64,000 nucleotides of DNA from Sphingomonadales bacterium 28-55-16 (GTDB lineage: Bacteria; Pseudomonadota; Alphaproteobacteria; Sphingomonadales; Sphingomonadaceae): positions 1 to 64,000 of the forward strand of contig NCGG01000001.1 of the NCBI GenBank assembly GCA_002278855.1. Reading direction: 5' to 3'. Within the stretch, counting starts at the first letter, position 1, and each line of letters begins with the position of its first letter. The position numbers were made by a program, and so were the translations under genes. Of the stretch, positions 10,006 through 19,500 are shown one piece after another. The notes under the pieces were generated by a model. It ran no database searches. It saw only the letters and a list, made by a program, of their open reading frames with translations, and was not told the origin of the DNA.

Positions 10006-11025
10006 ATGGAACATCGTCGCATCGGCAAAAGCGCCATTTACGTGTCTGACATCTGCATGGGTACCATGACCTTCGGGTCACAAACCGATGAGGCGGAGGC
10101 GCATCGTATTCTCGACAGATGCCTTGATGCCGGCATCAACTTTTTCGACACCGCCGAAGGCTATCCCGTCCCCCCCGATATCAAATGGGTTGGTCGGACC
10201 GAGGATATCATCGGCCGCTGGATGAAGGGTAAGAACCGCGACGCCATCATCATGGCAACAAAGGTGTCGGGGCCAAGCCACACATGGTTCAAATCGCCCA
10301 AGCGCGGCGGTATGACCACGCTGGATCGCCACAATATCATCACCGCGGTCGAAGAAAGCCTGCGCCGGTTGCAGACCGATTATATCGACCTGTATCAAAC
10401 GCATTGGCCCGACCATGGCCTTGCCTATGACGAAACGATGGAGGTGCTCGACGAACTGGTCCGATCCGGCAAAGTGCGCGTATTGGGTTGTTCGAATGAG
10501 ACAAGCTATGGCTTGATGAAGTCGTTGGCGACATCGGAACGCCTTGGCGTGGCGCGCTATGAAAGCATCCAGAATAATTTCTCGATCAACAACCGCCGGT
10601 TTGAGGATGAATTGAAGCAAGTCTGCCGTCAGGAAGGCATTTCCCTTCTGCCGTACTCGCCCTTGGGTGGCGGCGTGTTGTCGGGCAAATATCTCGACGG
10701 CGCACGCCCCGAAGGCGCGCGTTTCTCCCGCTATCTCGAAATGTCCGGCACGCGTCAGGTCGAAATGGCGCAACGCTTTGCCGGGCCACGCGCACTTGAA
10801 AGCACGATGCGGATTGTCGCGATTGCGCAAGAGGCGGGCATGTCACCAGTGACGCTGGCGACCGCTTGGTCGAAACAGCATGACTTTGTCGCCTCGACGA
10901 TGGTCGGCGTGAGCAAAGAAGATCAGTTAGACGATATTTTCGCCGCGATTGACCTGAAGCTAAGCGATGAAGTGATGACCGCGGTGCACAAGGTAACGAA
11001 AGAGATATTATACCCGATGGGGTGA
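10006..11025 (+). CDS. Aldo/keto reductase (Tas-like)
   Basis: 339 residues, an NADPH-dependent TIM-barrel aldo/keto reductase resembling the Tas branch. Catalytic tetrad residues can be placed: Asp48 and Tyr53 in FFDTAEGY, Lys86 in MATKVSG, His133 in YQTHWPD. The C-terminal cofactor part includes TMVGVSKEDQLDD. Start ATG follows a GGGAGAGAG ribosome binding site at a 5-nt spacing. It lies 12 nt after ubiA on the same strand and may be co-transcribed. Substrate unknown. Confidence 0.88.
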   Translation: MEHRRIGKSAIYVSDICMGTMTFGSQTDEAEAHRILDRCLDAGINFFDTAEGYPVPPDIKWVGRTEDIIGRWMKGKNRDAIIMATKVSGPSHTWFKSPKRGGMTTLDRHNIITAVEESLRRLQTDYIDLYQTHWPDHGLAYDETMEVLDELVRSGKVRVLGCSNETSYGLMKSLATSERLGVARYESIQNNFSINNRRFEDELKQVCRQEGISLLPYSPLGGGVLSGKYLDGARPEGARFSRYLEMSGTRQVEMAQRFAGPRALESTMRIVAIAQEAGMSPVTLATAWSKQHDFVASTMVGVSKEDQLDDIFAAIDLKLSDEVMTAVHKVTKEILYPMG

Positions 11026-11037
11026 TCGCGTGTTGGG

Positions 11038-11057
11038 GGGAGGGGAGCTCTCCTCCC
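11038..11057. terminator. GC-rich palindrome between convergent genes
   Basis: GGGAGGGGAG is followed directly by CTCTCCTCCC, a nearly perfect 10+10 inverted repeat with one mismatch, between the convergent aldo/keto reductase and ppx genes. It could act as a two-way terminator, but there is no T-run and almost no loop. Confidence 0.35.
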
Positions 11058-11075
11058 GCACCCGCCAAACTTAGA

Positions 11076-12539
11076 TCAGCCCATAATCGCCGTCTGCGCA
11101 TAGCCCAACGCTTCGCCAAGCGCTTGCAAGCGCCGCGAGACGCTGTTGGACTGGAGCCGCACGGCCGAGCCGCTGAGGTATAGGCGAAGCGTCGCGCCGT
11201 CTCCGTCGATGCGGCTATCGCCAAGCGCGCCGCCGGTGCCGCCATCAAGGCGATGGGCGAGGCGGATGGCGAGACCCCAGATCACGGCTTGCGCCAATGC
11301 GCCGGGCTTGGCCAATGTCACCAGCATTTCGGGCAATGTCCGCTTTCCAGCATGCACTGTCCAAAGCGCGGCAGCGATGACCGCACGATCGCTGGCGCTG
11401 ACGCCGGGCCAACTGCCGTCGAGTGCAAGGTCAAGCGCATGGTCGGCGCGATATTCGGGGCTCACGTTCCATACGCTGTCGGACAGCAAGCATGCCGCGC
11501 GGCACAATCGCGCATCATGCGCGCTTTGCCCGGCAAAGACAGGTGCGATCCAGTCGGCAAGGGCGTCACCATGAAAGGGAAAGCGGCCAAGCCGTTCGCC
11601 TTCAAAACGCGCGGCGGCAATCAATGGGTCTTGCTTGCGTTCGGCTTGCGTCAATTGTTCGAACAACAACCCTTCGCGAAGGCCGTAGATGCTCGTTACG
11701 AGCTTGCTGGGCTTGAATAGACCGACAATGCCACTCAACAGCGCCGTCGCCCCCGGCAATTCGGAAATGCGGCCCGCTGCGACCACGTTGGACCGTGTTA
11801 AGGCGTCTTTGTCTTGTGTCAGTGAGGCGAGCAATTCTGGAGCCTCGGGCGGCATTTCATAATTGGACAATATCGTCAGCGGATAGCCGGTTGCATGCAT
11901 ATGCAACCGTGCAAAACTGCGCCATGAACCCCCAATCATGTAAAAGGGCAGGTCCGTTTCAATCGGGAAGGCACGTTTGCCCATTGTCTTGGCAATATTG
12001 TCGCGCAACATCGCTGTAACTTGCTTGGCCGATTTGCCGATCAATATGTCATGCCGCAATGTGCCGAGCGGCAGCGATACGCGCGCGCCCAGCTTGCCAT
12101 CCGCGATGCGGATAAGTTCAAGACTGCCACCGCCAAGGTCACCGACATAGCCATTGGCGAAGGGATTGTCGCTCAGCACGCCATAACCTGCCGCTGTCGC
12201 CTCGGCATCGCCATTAAGCACATCTACCCGAATGCCAAGCGCGGCTGCTTTTTCGACCAACTCTTGCCCGTTTTTGGCTTCGCGCGTTGCGGCGGTTGCG
12301 ACCACGCGCATGCTGTCCACCTTCATCGCGCGGGCAAGCGTTTCGAAACGCGCCAGCGCGGCAAGCGCCTTCTTCATCGTCACTTTGTCAATTTCACCAT
12401 CGCCAGCGAGGCACGCGCCCAGCTTTACGCGGCTTTTTTCGTTGTAAATCGGCATGGGCGCGCGGGCCAGTCCGGCGTAAACGACAAGCCTAACGGTATT
12501 TGAGCCAATATCTATGACGGCCTGACGTACCGCCTTCAT
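11076..12539 (-). CDS. ppx: Exopolyphosphatase / Ppx-GppA phosphatase
   Basis: 487 residues, in the ASKHA-fold Ppx/GppA family that removes terminal phosphates from polyphosphate or hydrolyses pppGpp. The N-terminus has AVIDIGSNTVRLVVY (phosphate loop 1), later VVATAATREAKN and GDLGGGSLEL (phosphate loop 2). A helical C-terminal region extends past the core, as in Ppx. Its start overlaps the end of ppk by 4 bp (ATGA), so it is translated behind the polyphosphate kinase. The pairing supports Ppx rather than GppA, but sequence alone does not separate the two activities. Confidence 0.88.
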   Translation of the reverse strand: MKAVRQAVIDIGSNTVRLVVYAGLARAPMPIYNEKSRVKLGACLAGDGEIDKVTMKKALAALARFETLARAMKVDSMRVVATAATREAKNGQELVEKAAALGIRVDVLNGDAEATAAGYGVLSDNPFANGYVGDLGGGSLELIRIADGKLGARVSLPLGTLRHDILIGKSAKQVTAMLRDNIAKTMGKRAFPIETDLPFYMIGGSWRSFARLHMHATGYPLTILSNYEMPPEAPELLASLTQDKDALTRSNVVAAGRISELPGATALLSGIVGLFKPSKLVTSIYGLREGLLFEQLTQAERKQDPLIAAARFEGERLGRFPFHGDALADWIAPVFAGQSAHDARLCRAACLLSDSVWNVSPEYRADHALDLALDGSWPGVSASDRAVIAAALWTVHAGKRTLPEMLVTLAKPGALAQAVIWGLAIRLAHRLDGGTGGALGDSRIDGDGATLRLYLSGSAVRLQSNSVSRRLQALGEALGYAQTAIMG

Positions 12540-14668
12540 CTTTGTCGGACGAGGCTCAGCGTTGGAACCTTCTTGTCATCCGCAAGCGCGCCTCCGCGTC
12601 CTGAAAGCGACGCATTTGTCATGAAATAATGATGTAGATTAAATGGCATGCTACCGGCTTTTACCCTTTCATAGCGTCCATCTGAACGCAGCATCCAGCT
12701 TTGCTGGTTGTCGAGAAGGTTTGCAACCATAACCTGATCAAGGATCTGGTCATGCACCGTAGGGTTCTCAATCGGCAGCATATATTCGACGCGGCGGTCA
12801 AAGTTACGCGACATCCAGTCTGCCGAAGAGATGAAGACTTTGGCATTAGGGTTCGGCAAATCTGCGCCATTGCCCATTGCCCAAATACGGCTGTGCTCCA
12901 GGAAGCGCCCGACGACGGACTTCACGCGGATCCGCGACGACAGGCCCTTAACGCCGGGCCGCAAGCAGCAAATGCCGCGCACCACCAGGTCGATTTCGAC
13001 GCCGGCTTCGCTCGCCTCATATAATTTGTCGATGACGGCTTTATCCACCAAAGAATTGAGCTTTGCCCAAACTGCACCGGGCCGTCCTGCGGCGACATGG
13101 GCAATTTCATCGTCAATTAAGGACATGATTTTTTCGCGCAAGCCAAGCGGGCTCATGGTCAACAGCTTCAACTCGGTTGGCGGGATATAGCCCGTGATAT
13201 AATTGAAAATCTGTCCGGCATCATGGCCTACGCGTGGGTCGGCGGTGAAGAAGCTGATGTCGGTATACACTTTGGCGGTGATCGGATGGTAATTGCCCGT
13301 GCCCAGGTGGCAATAGGTCCGGAACCCATCCGCCTCGCGGCGGACCACCAGCGAGATTTTGGCATGTGTTTTCATATCGATGAAGCCGTACACGACTTGC
13401 ACGCCGGAATTTTCAAGCTGCGAAGCCCAATGCAGGTTTTGCTCTTCGTCAAAACGCGCCTTCAGCTCGACAATCGCCGTCACCGATTTTCCAGCCTCGG
13501 CCGCTTCACACAAGGCGCGAATGACCGCCGATTGCTTGCCTGCACGATAGAGCGTTTGCTTGATGGCCACGACGTCTGGGTCAAGCGCGGCCTGCTGCAG
13601 AAACGCCAGCACAACGTCGAAGCTTTCATAGGGGTGATGGATAACGATGTCTTTTTGGCTGATGGCAGAAAAACAATCGCCATCATGTTCCAAGATGCGT
13701 TCGGGGAAGCGGGGGGAATATGACGGAAATTTGAGGGCAGGTCGGTCCTCGTCCACCAATTGCCCGAGATCGCCAATGCCCAAAAAGCCGACCGTTTCGA
13801 CCACGATGGACGCGCCTGCGCCAAGTTCCGTGCGAATCAATGTCGCCAATTCGCTGGGCAGGCCTTTTTCCAGCTTCAGCCGAATAATCCGCCCGCGACG
13901 GCGCCGCTTGATGGCGCTGCGGAAGTAACGAACGAGGTCTTCAGCTTCTTCCTCAACCTCAATATCGCTGTCACGGATAATGCGGAATGCGCCTGCCGCC
14001 ACCAGCAAATAATCGGGAAACATTTGCCCAACGAAATGCTTAATCAGCGCCTCAATGGTCACGAATCGTGTGCCAGGGCCAGGCAAGCGAACAAAGCGGG
14101 CGAGTGATTGCGGGATGAGCACCAATTGGCGCACGACTTCGCCATCATCCTTGCGGCGCATATCAAAGATCAGGCTTAGGCCTTGGTTCGGAATGAATGG
14201 AAATGGATGCGCAGGGTCTAATGCTTGCGGGGTGAGAACCGGCAAGACTTGTTCGCGGAAATATTTGCCGACTTGTGCCTGCAATGTCTTGCCCATCGCG
14301 GATGGTTGGACAATTTTAATACCCTCGCCGCCCAGTTCCTTCATCAGCTTACGCCACAGCTTTTGCTGTTGGATCATCAGCCGGTCGGCGGCGGCAACGG
14401 TATCGGCAAGTTGTTCGGATGCTGTGCGGCCATCAATCGACAGCTCCTCAATCCGGCGCTGTTGCTGTCCGCGCAGGCCAGCAACGCGCACCATGAAAAA
14501 TTCGTCAAGGTTGGTGCCGGAAATCGACAGAAAGCGAAGCCGTTCAAGCAACGGATGTGCTGGGTTCGATGCCTCCTCAAGCACACGCTCGTTAAATTTG
14601 AGCCAGGAAAGCTCGCGGTTGAAATAGCGGTTGATGGGTAGGTTCTTGTCGTTGTGCATTAAATACAT
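12536..14668 (-). CDS. ppk1: Polyphosphate kinase 1
   Basis: 710 residues, the full length of PPK1, which makes inorganic polyphosphate from ATP at the inner face of the membrane. The N domain begins NRELSWLKFNERVLEEA (about 17-33). The catalytic region holds His435 in DMKTHAKISLVVRR, the position of the phosphorylated histidine in the E. coli enzyme, followed by CHLGTGNYHP. The first in-frame Met is used; Met4 (14659) is an equally good start. It forms a coupled operon with ppx by a 4-bp overlap. Confidence 0.95.
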   Translation of the reverse strand: MYLMHNDKNLPINRYFNRELSWLKFNERVLEEASNPAHPLLERLRFLSISGTNLDEFFMVRVAGLRGQQQRRIEELSIDGRTASEQLADTVAAADRLMIQQQKLWRKLMKELGGEGIKIVQPSAMGKTLQAQVGKYFREQVLPVLTPQALDPAHPFPFIPNQGLSLIFDMRRKDDGEVVRQLVLIPQSLARFVRLPGPGTRFVTIEALIKHFVGQMFPDYLLVAAGAFRIIRDSDIEVEEEAEDLVRYFRSAIKRRRRGRIIRLKLEKGLPSELATLIRTELGAGASIVVETVGFLGIGDLGQLVDEDRPALKFPSYSPRFPERILEHDGDCFSAISQKDIVIHHPYESFDVVLAFLQQAALDPDVVAIKQTLYRAGKQSAVIRALCEAAEAGKSVTAIVELKARFDEEQNLHWASQLENSGVQVVYGFIDMKTHAKISLVVRREADGFRTYCHLGTGNYHPITAKVYTDISFFTADPRVGHDAGQIFNYITGYIPPTELKLLTMSPLGLREKIMSLIDDEIAHVAAGRPGAVWAKLNSLVDKAVIDKLYEASEAGVEIDLVVRGICCLRPGVKGLSSRIRVKSVVGRFLEHSRIWAMGNGADLPNPNAKVFISSADWMSRNFDRRVEYMLPIENPTVHDQILDQVMVANLLDNQQSWMLRSDGRYERVKAGSMPFNLHHYFMTNASLSGRGGALADDKKVPTLSLVRQR

Positions 14669-14907
14669 ACCTTTGCGCGGCGGCCCGCGATAACTTCTTG
14701 GTGCCTATGCACAATCCCGTTGCATGGTTTCATTACCATTTTACGGCAGTGCGCACCCATAACTAAATCGCCGCAGTTGACGCCTCAACATTTGGCTATA
14801 CCATTTTGGTGCGCTTGGCCATGACTGCCTCGGCACTTTGGTTCAACATGATTTTTTACAGGGAACTTGCCCTAGACAGTTTCCGCCGCTTCGCGCATGA
14901 AGATGGC

Positions 14908-15342
14908 ATGACTATATGGTTTCACGAAAAGCTCGATCTTGCGGCGCTGACCGAAAACGGCGCACATTGCATGCCCGGTTATGTTGGTATCGAATTTGTC
15001 GATTATGGCGATGATTGGATAAAGGCGCGGATGCCTGTCGATGACCGTACGAAGCAGCCTTATGGCCGGCTGCACGGCGGTGCCTCGGTCGTCTTGGCGG
15101 AAACGGTTGGGTCGGTGGCTGCTGCCATGACGGTTGATCCAAGCAAATTTGCAACCGTCGGTATGGAAATCAACGCCAACCACATTCGCCCCGTGAAAGA
15201 CGGCTTTGTCTTTGCCACCGCGACATCGGAATCGATTGGGCGCACAACGCAAATTTGGTCGATCCGCATAGAGGATGAGGCTGGAAAGCTGGTCTGTATT
15301 TCACGCATTACAATGGCGGTTATTTCCACGGACCGCGCATAA
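14908..15342 (+). CDS. PaaI-type hotdog thioesterase
   Basis: About 144 residues from the ATG at 14908, which fits the family; an in-frame ATG 102 nt upstream would add a segment unlike a hotdog protein. The motif YGRLHGGASVVLAET gives the HGG (His56) and the catalytic acidic residue (Glu65) of PaaI/YbgC-like acyl-CoA thioesterases, which hydrolyse aryl- or acyl-CoA. It precedes the hydrolase/flavin-reductase fusion and the hpd genes on the same strand, 80 nt upstream, which hints at a role in aromatic acid metabolism; substrate is not known. Confidence 0.85.
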   Translation: MTIWFHEKLDLAALTENGAHCMPGYVGIEFVDYGDDWIKARMPVDDRTKQPYGRLHGGASVVLAETVGSVAAAMTVDPSKFATVGMEINANHIRPVKDGFVFATATSESIGRTTQIWSIRIEDEAGKLVCISRITMAVISTDRA

Positions 15343-15422
15343 GCATTGCGTAAAGTGCGGTCAACGTCCACGGGAAGGGCGGGGAAGATGACACCGTTAG
15401 ACAGAATTTGGGGTTGAGGCGA

Positions 15423-16658
15423 ATGTCGCTACGCTATGTAAGAGAATTTAAGGGCTTCGCAGGCATTCGGCTTGAGGCAGATGATATTGGTTCTGCCGAT
15501 GACCCGTCGATTGTGCTGCTGCACGGCTTTGGCCAAACGCGCAAAGTTTGGGAGGATGTGGCGATTGCCCTTGAGCAGGCCGGACGCCATGTCATCAACG
15601 TCGACCTGCGCGGCCATGGCGGCAGCGAATGGCCCTCCGATGGCCGCTATGACTTCAACACTTATGTCGAAGACGTGCGCGCCGTTCTCGGTCAGATGCG
15701 GACACGGCCGGTCGTTGTTGCGGCTTCGCACAGCGGGTGGATTGCAACCATGGCGCTGGCGGAAGAAGCTGCGACTTTAGCGTCGGGCCTTATTTTGGTA
15801 GACCCTGCTGCAGACCATGCCCCAGGCGCGGTGCAAGCGTCGGCAGATCGCATGTCCGCAGCGCTGGGCAAGGGTTTGAACCAAGCCGATTATGACAATG
15901 CGATATTTGCCGCATTTGACGCCGATGGCCTTGGCGCAGCTTTAACGCAGGCCGCATCGCACATCGCGCTGCCTTCGCTTATCATTCGTGGCGCCTTGGG
16001 ACAGATTGACCCTGCAACAGCACAGCCCGGTTTTGTCGAAACTTTGCCAAATGCGGAAAGCATTGATGTTGATGGTGGCGGCTTGTTGATCGTGGCCGAA
16101 CGCGCAGAAGCGTTTAACGGCCTACTTATTGACTTTTTGGAACGCAAACAGCCGCGTTTCATTCCGGAATATCGTTCGGGTTCCGACGCGCGCACCTTGC
16201 GCGATGCAATGGGCTGTTTTGGGACAGGCGTGACCATCATTACGGCGCATGCGTCCGATGGACGTCCGGTGGGCTTGACCGCCAACAGCTTTACCAGCGT
16301 CTCACTTGACCCGCCCCTGTTGCTGGTCTGCATCGCTAACAATTCGGGCAGTGCCGAAACGCTGCGTTCAGTTGACGCATTTGCCGTCAATGTCCTGCAA
16401 ATCGGGCAGCAGCCTGTCTCAAACCTGTTCGCCGGCAAAAGCGAGGATCGCTTCTCCGGCACGCGTTGGGAAGTGGGCGAATATGGCGCACCCATCTTAC
16501 CGAGCTCGCTTGGCATTTTCGAATGCAAACGCCACGCGTTATATGAAGCTGGCGACCATTTCATCCTGGTTGGCCGGGTGGAAAAGGCGAGTTTTGAACC
16601 CCGCCGTGATCCACTGCTTTACTTCCGCGGCAAATATAGGCGCCTGCATTTTACTTAG
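15423..16658 (+). CDS. Alpha/beta-hydrolase-like domain fused to flavin reductase domain
   Basis: About 411 residues in two domains. Residues 1-245 are an alpha/beta-hydrolase fold (HGFGQTRKVWED oxyanion loop, VDLRGHGGSEWP). The nucleophile elbow reads A-A-S-H-S (Ser102) instead of G-x-S-x-G, and the usual catalytic His near the end is replaced by Leu (about residue 221, in VDGGGLLIVAERAEAFN), so this half may be non-catalytic. Residues about 252-408 are an HpaC/FMN-reductase-like split-barrel (DAMGCFGTGVTIITA, GLTANSFTSVSLDPPLLL, GDHFILVGRVE), which normally supplies reduced flavin to a monooxygenase. ATG at 15423 follows GAGG. It lies 91 nt before hpd. Confidence 0.85.
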   Translation: MSLRYVREFKGFAGIRLEADDIGSADDPSIVLLHGFGQTRKVWEDVAIALEQAGRHVINVDLRGHGGSEWPSDGRYDFNTYVEDVRAVLGQMRTRPVVVAASHSGWIATMALAEEAATLASGLILVDPAADHAPGAVQASADRMSAALGKGLNQADYDNAIFAAFDADGLGAALTQAASHIALPSLIIRGALGQIDPATAQPGFVETLPNAESIDVDGGGLLIVAERAEAFNGLLIDFLERKQPRFIPEYRSGSDARTLRDAMGCFGTGVTIITAHASDGRPVGLTANSFTSVSLDPPLLLVCIANNSGSAETLRSVDAFAVNVLQIGQQPVSNLFAGKSEDRFSGTRWEVGEYGAPILPSSLGIFECKRHALYEAGDHFILVGRVEKASFEPRRDPLLYFRGKYRRLHFT

Positions 16659-16749
16659 GGTCAGGACCATGAGCCTTCGCCGCATTGACTTGAACGAGGC
16701 GATCGCATAAATTGGTTGCAAATGTAACCAGTTTTGCAGGAGCGTATTA

Positions 16750-17835
16750 ATGGCCGATTTGTTCGAAAACCCGTTGGGTTTGGATGGGTTCGAATTCATC
16801 GAATTTTCTGCGCCGGAAAAGGGCCTGCTTGAGCCTGTGTTTGAACGCATGGGCTTTAGCCGGATAGCGCGTCACCGTTCAAAGGATGTCGACCTGTGGC
16901 GTCAGGGTGAGATTAACCTGATCGCGAATTATGAACCCAAAAGCCCCGCTGCCTATTTCGCGGCCGAGCATGGCCCTTCGGCGTGCGGCATGGCTTTTCG
17001 TGTTAAGAACGCGCGCGTTGCCTATGATCAGGCGATGGCGCGGGGTGCCGAACCCGTTGAAACACGCACTGGTCCGATGGAACTGCGTTTGCCCGCAATT
17101 CGCGGCATTGGCGGCGCGATGATTTATCTGGTGGACCGGTATGGCGACGCGTTGTCGATTTACGATATCGACTTTGACTATCTGCCCGGCATCGATCGCA
17201 ATCCCGTGGGCGCCGGTTTCAAGATCATCGATCACTTGACCCACAATGTCTATGGCGGACGCATGGCGCATTGGGGCAGTTTTTATGAGCGCGTCTTCAA
17301 CTTCCGTGAAATCCGTTATTTCGACATTAAGGGCGAATATACGGGCCTCACCAGCCGCGCGATGACTGCGCCGGATGGAAAAATCCGAATTCCGTTAAAT
17401 GAAGAAGGCAAGGCTGGCGGCGGGCAGATTGAGGAGTATTTGCGTGCCTATAATGGTGAAGGCATTCAACATATTGCCTTTGCGTGCGACGATTTGCCGG
17501 CATGCTGGGACCGATTGAAGGCGCTTGGTACCCCATTCGCGCCACCACCGCCCAAGGCATATTATGATATGTTGGAGGAACGCCTGCCCGGCCATGGCGA
17601 GCCAGTCGATGCCCTCCAATCACGCGGTATCCTGCTCGATGGCTCCACACAAGACGGCGATCCGCGGTTGTTGCTGCAGATATTTTCGCAGACCATGATT
17701 GGGCCGGTGTTCTTCGAATTTATCCAGCGCAAAAAAGATGAAGGCTTTGGCGAAGGCAATTTCACGGCCTTGTTCAAGAGCATCGAGCGTGACCAAATTG
17801 AACGCGGTGCGCTTCAGGTCGAGGAGCCAGCATGA
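16750..17835 (+). CDS. hpd: 4-hydroxyphenylpyruvate dioxygenase
   Basis: 361 residues, normal length. The Fe(II) enzyme converts 4-hydroxyphenylpyruvate to homogentisate in tyrosine breakdown. The three iron ligands align with the Pseudomonas enzyme: His162 (IDHLTHNV), His241 (GIQHIAF) and Glu323 (FFEFIQRK). The [12 protein letters not shown] end motif is diagnostic. ATG follows a GGAG box at 16739-16742. It overlaps the next gene by 4 bp (ATGA). Homogentisate 1,2-dioxygenase and fumarylacetoacetase are not in the window. Confidence 0.95.
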   Translation: MADLFENPLGLDGFEFIEFSAPEKGLLEPVFERMGFSRIARHRSKDVDLWRQGEINLIANYEPKSPAAYFAAEHGPSACGMAFRVKNARVAYDQAMARGAEPVETRTGPMELRLPAIRGIGGAMIYLVDRYGDALSIYDIDFDYLPGIDRNPVGAGFKIIDHLTHNVYGGRMAHWGSFYERVFNFREIRYFDIKGEYTGLTSRAMTAPDGKIRIPLNEEGKAGGGQIEEYLRAYNGEGIQHIAFACDDLPACWDRLKALGTPFAPPPPKAYYDMLEERLPGHGEPVDALQSRGILLDGSTQDGDPRLLLQIFSQTMIGPVFFEFIQRKKDEGFGEGNFTALFKSIERDQIERGALQVEEPA

Positions 17836-18386
17836 TGAACGCCCCCATCACATTGAACCGCATCCACCATGTTGCCTATCGCTGCAAGGACGCAAAGGCG
17901 ACTGTGGACTGGTATGCGGACGTCTTGGGCATGGCCTTCACCACGGCCTTTGCCGAGGACCATGTACCATCCACGGGCGAACATGATCCTTATATGCACA
18001 TCTTCTTGGATTGCGGCGGCGGTAACGTCCTCGCCTTCTTCGAGTTGCCGAACCAGCCCGAAATGGGCAAGGACCCCAACACGCCCGAATGGGTGCAGCA
18101 TATTGCCTTTGAGGTTGCAGACCTCGGCGCGCTTCTTGCGGCGAAGGCCCATATCGAGGCGCAAGGCATCGATGTCGTTGGCCCGACCTTTCACGGCATT
18201 TTCCGGTCCATTTATTTCTTTGACCCCAATGGCCACCGACTTGAGCTCGCTTGCAACATCGGGACAGCTGACCAGCATGCCGAACTTAAGCGTCTTGCGC
18301 CGCGCATGCTGCAGGAATGGAGCGAAACCAAAAAAGCGCCCCGCCATGCCGACTGGCTCCACATCGATCCGGACGCGCAGACTTAA
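17832..18386 (+). CDS. VOC (glyoxalase/bleomycin resistance/dioxygenase) superfamily protein
   Basis: 184 residues with paired beta-alpha-beta-beta-beta modules. Probable metal ligands are His in RIHHVAY, His in WVQHIAFEV, and Glu in HRLELA. The ATG overlaps the hpd stop codon, so it is translationally coupled and probably works in the same pathway. Family members include ring-cleavage dioxygenases, isomerases and glyoxalases; the reaction here is unknown. Confidence 0.85.
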   Translation: MMNAPITLNRIHHVAYRCKDAKATVDWYADVLGMAFTTAFAEDHVPSTGEHDPYMHIFLDCGGGNVLAFFELPNQPEMGKDPNTPEWVQHIAFEVADLGALLAAKAHIEAQGIDVVGPTFHGIFRSIYFFDPNGHRLELACNIGTADQHAELKRLAPRMLQEWSETKKAPRHADWLHIDPDAQT

Positions 18387-18394
18387 GGCGTCGT

Positions 18395-18418
18395 CAGGCG
18401 CGTCGACTTACCCGCCTG
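18395..18418. terminator. Weak hairpin between convergent genes
   Basis: CAGGCG (18395-18400) pairs with CGCCTG (18413-18418) across a 12-nt loop, between the converging VOC and PilZ genes. There is no T-run. A possible terminator only. Confidence 0.3.
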
Positions 18419-18433
18419 CATGTGCCGTTGAAA

Positions 18434-19057
18434 TCACCTGAGGTCACCATAAGTGAGTTGCAGGATCGAAACGGGGGCCGCCAGTTGAATGCCCACATGT
18501 TCACCTTCAACCCATTTGACCGCGGCATCCAATATTTTGCCGTCGCTGAGCGCTACCAAAAGCTGTTGTTCCGAGGTGACGGGCAGGTCTGTTTCAATCA
18601 TCATCCCGGTCTTCGACACATTACGAATGCGTACCGCCGATGACCAACTTGTTAGACACAGCCTAGCGCTCACGCGGTTGGGCGCTTGCGGCAAGCTTTT
18701 TTGATAGCTTGGCACATGGCCGGCGCCACCATGCGCGGCATCAGGCCGCATATTGTCCAACTTGGAAAACGTCATACCGAACCGGCCATCTTTCGCCCAA
18801 CGGATGCGCCCCGCGATATACGTCCTGCCTTCAAGGCTGACATACGCAGATTGACCGATACGCAGCGGTACACTGGTCGCGCCGCGTAAACCGTTTCGCG
18901 CAATATCTGTAACCATGAAGTCACTTTGCATCTGCACGACATGGATGTCAGCGCATAGAAGCACACGCTGCCTGCTCTCTCTTCGCTTTGAAAGAGATTG
19001 GATAGTGTCCCCGTCAGGCGATATCCATCTTTCGGAGTTTGGTATTTTAAATGGCAT
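18434..19057 (-). CDS. Tandem PilZ-domain protein
   Basis: 207 residues with two PilZ-like beta-barrels. The first (about 25-97) has the arginine cluster RRESRQR and DIARNGLRG in place of (D/N)xSxxG. The second (about 126-200) has NRVSAR and NVSKTGMMIE, close to the consensus. PilZ proteins bind cyclic di-GMP; the second copy looks the more complete. It starts 5 nt after the stop of the small secreted-protein gene at 19063, so the two form an operon. Cytosolic; output unknown. Confidence 0.82.
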   Translation of the reverse strand: MPFKIPNSERWISPDGDTIQSLSKRRESRQRVLLCADIHVVQMQSDFMVTDIARNGLRGATSVPLRIGQSAYVSLEGRTYIAGRIRWAKDGRFGMTFSKLDNMRPDAAHGGAGHVPSYQKSLPQAPNRVSARLCLTSWSSAVRIRNVSKTGMMIETDLPVTSEQQLLVALSDGKILDAAVKWVEGEHVGIQLAAPVSILQLTYGDLR

Positions 19058-19062
19058 AGCGT

Positions 19063-19500
19063 CTAACCAGCAGAGACAATGACTTTGCCTTTAGCCAGAC
19101 CGCCGTGCCCGTCGCTGACCACATAAATGATTTCATCATGAAGCGGTGCGACTGGATTTGCAGCATAAGCGATCAATCCGTCAGCGGTGAACGCGACGGC
19201 GCCGAATTGGGCAGAGGCTTCTATGATATTGAGCGTGTCATTATTGGCATCAGTGTCATTGCGGAGCACGTTGAACGCCTGCGCGGCATTTTTTAGGTCG
19301 ACATAATCGGTGACCGCAACCGGTGAGGCGTTTGCGATGCGCGTAGTCGTCGCCTTTGCCACCGATGGTATGTCGGCGTCATGTCCATGCGCAGGTAACG
19401 GAACCGCAACCACAGCCAGCGCCGCAGCCTTCACCATATATGCGCGCACCCAAGGGACATATTTGCGTATATGCATCAGCGGAAAAGACATTTCAGTCAT
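19063..19500 (-). CDS. Small secreted protein with one Ig/cadherin-like (tandem-95 type) unit
   Basis: 145 residues. A hydrophobic export segment (about 20-38, ending near PLPAHG) is followed by one repeat of the type usually found many times in giant adhesins: FNVLRNDTDANNDTLNI and LIAYAANPV...DEIIYVVSDGHGG. It has a single unit, so it is far shorter than typical family members. Upstream of and nearly touching the PilZ gene. Function unknown; possibly a periplasmic or cell-surface partner of a c-di-GMP response. Confidence 0.7.
   Translation of the reverse strand: MTEMSFPLMHIRKYVPWVRAYMVKAAALAVVAVPLPAHGHDADIPSVAKATTTRIANASPVAVTDYVDLKNAAQAFNVLRNDTDANNDTLNIIEASAQFGAVAFTADGLIAYAANPVAPLHDEIIYVVSDGHGGLAKGKVIVSAG

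Noticed and set aside
15890..16564. Open frame of 224 codons antisense to the hydrolase/flavin reductase gene
   Set aside because: No recognisable domain and complete overlap with a convincing gene on the other strand.
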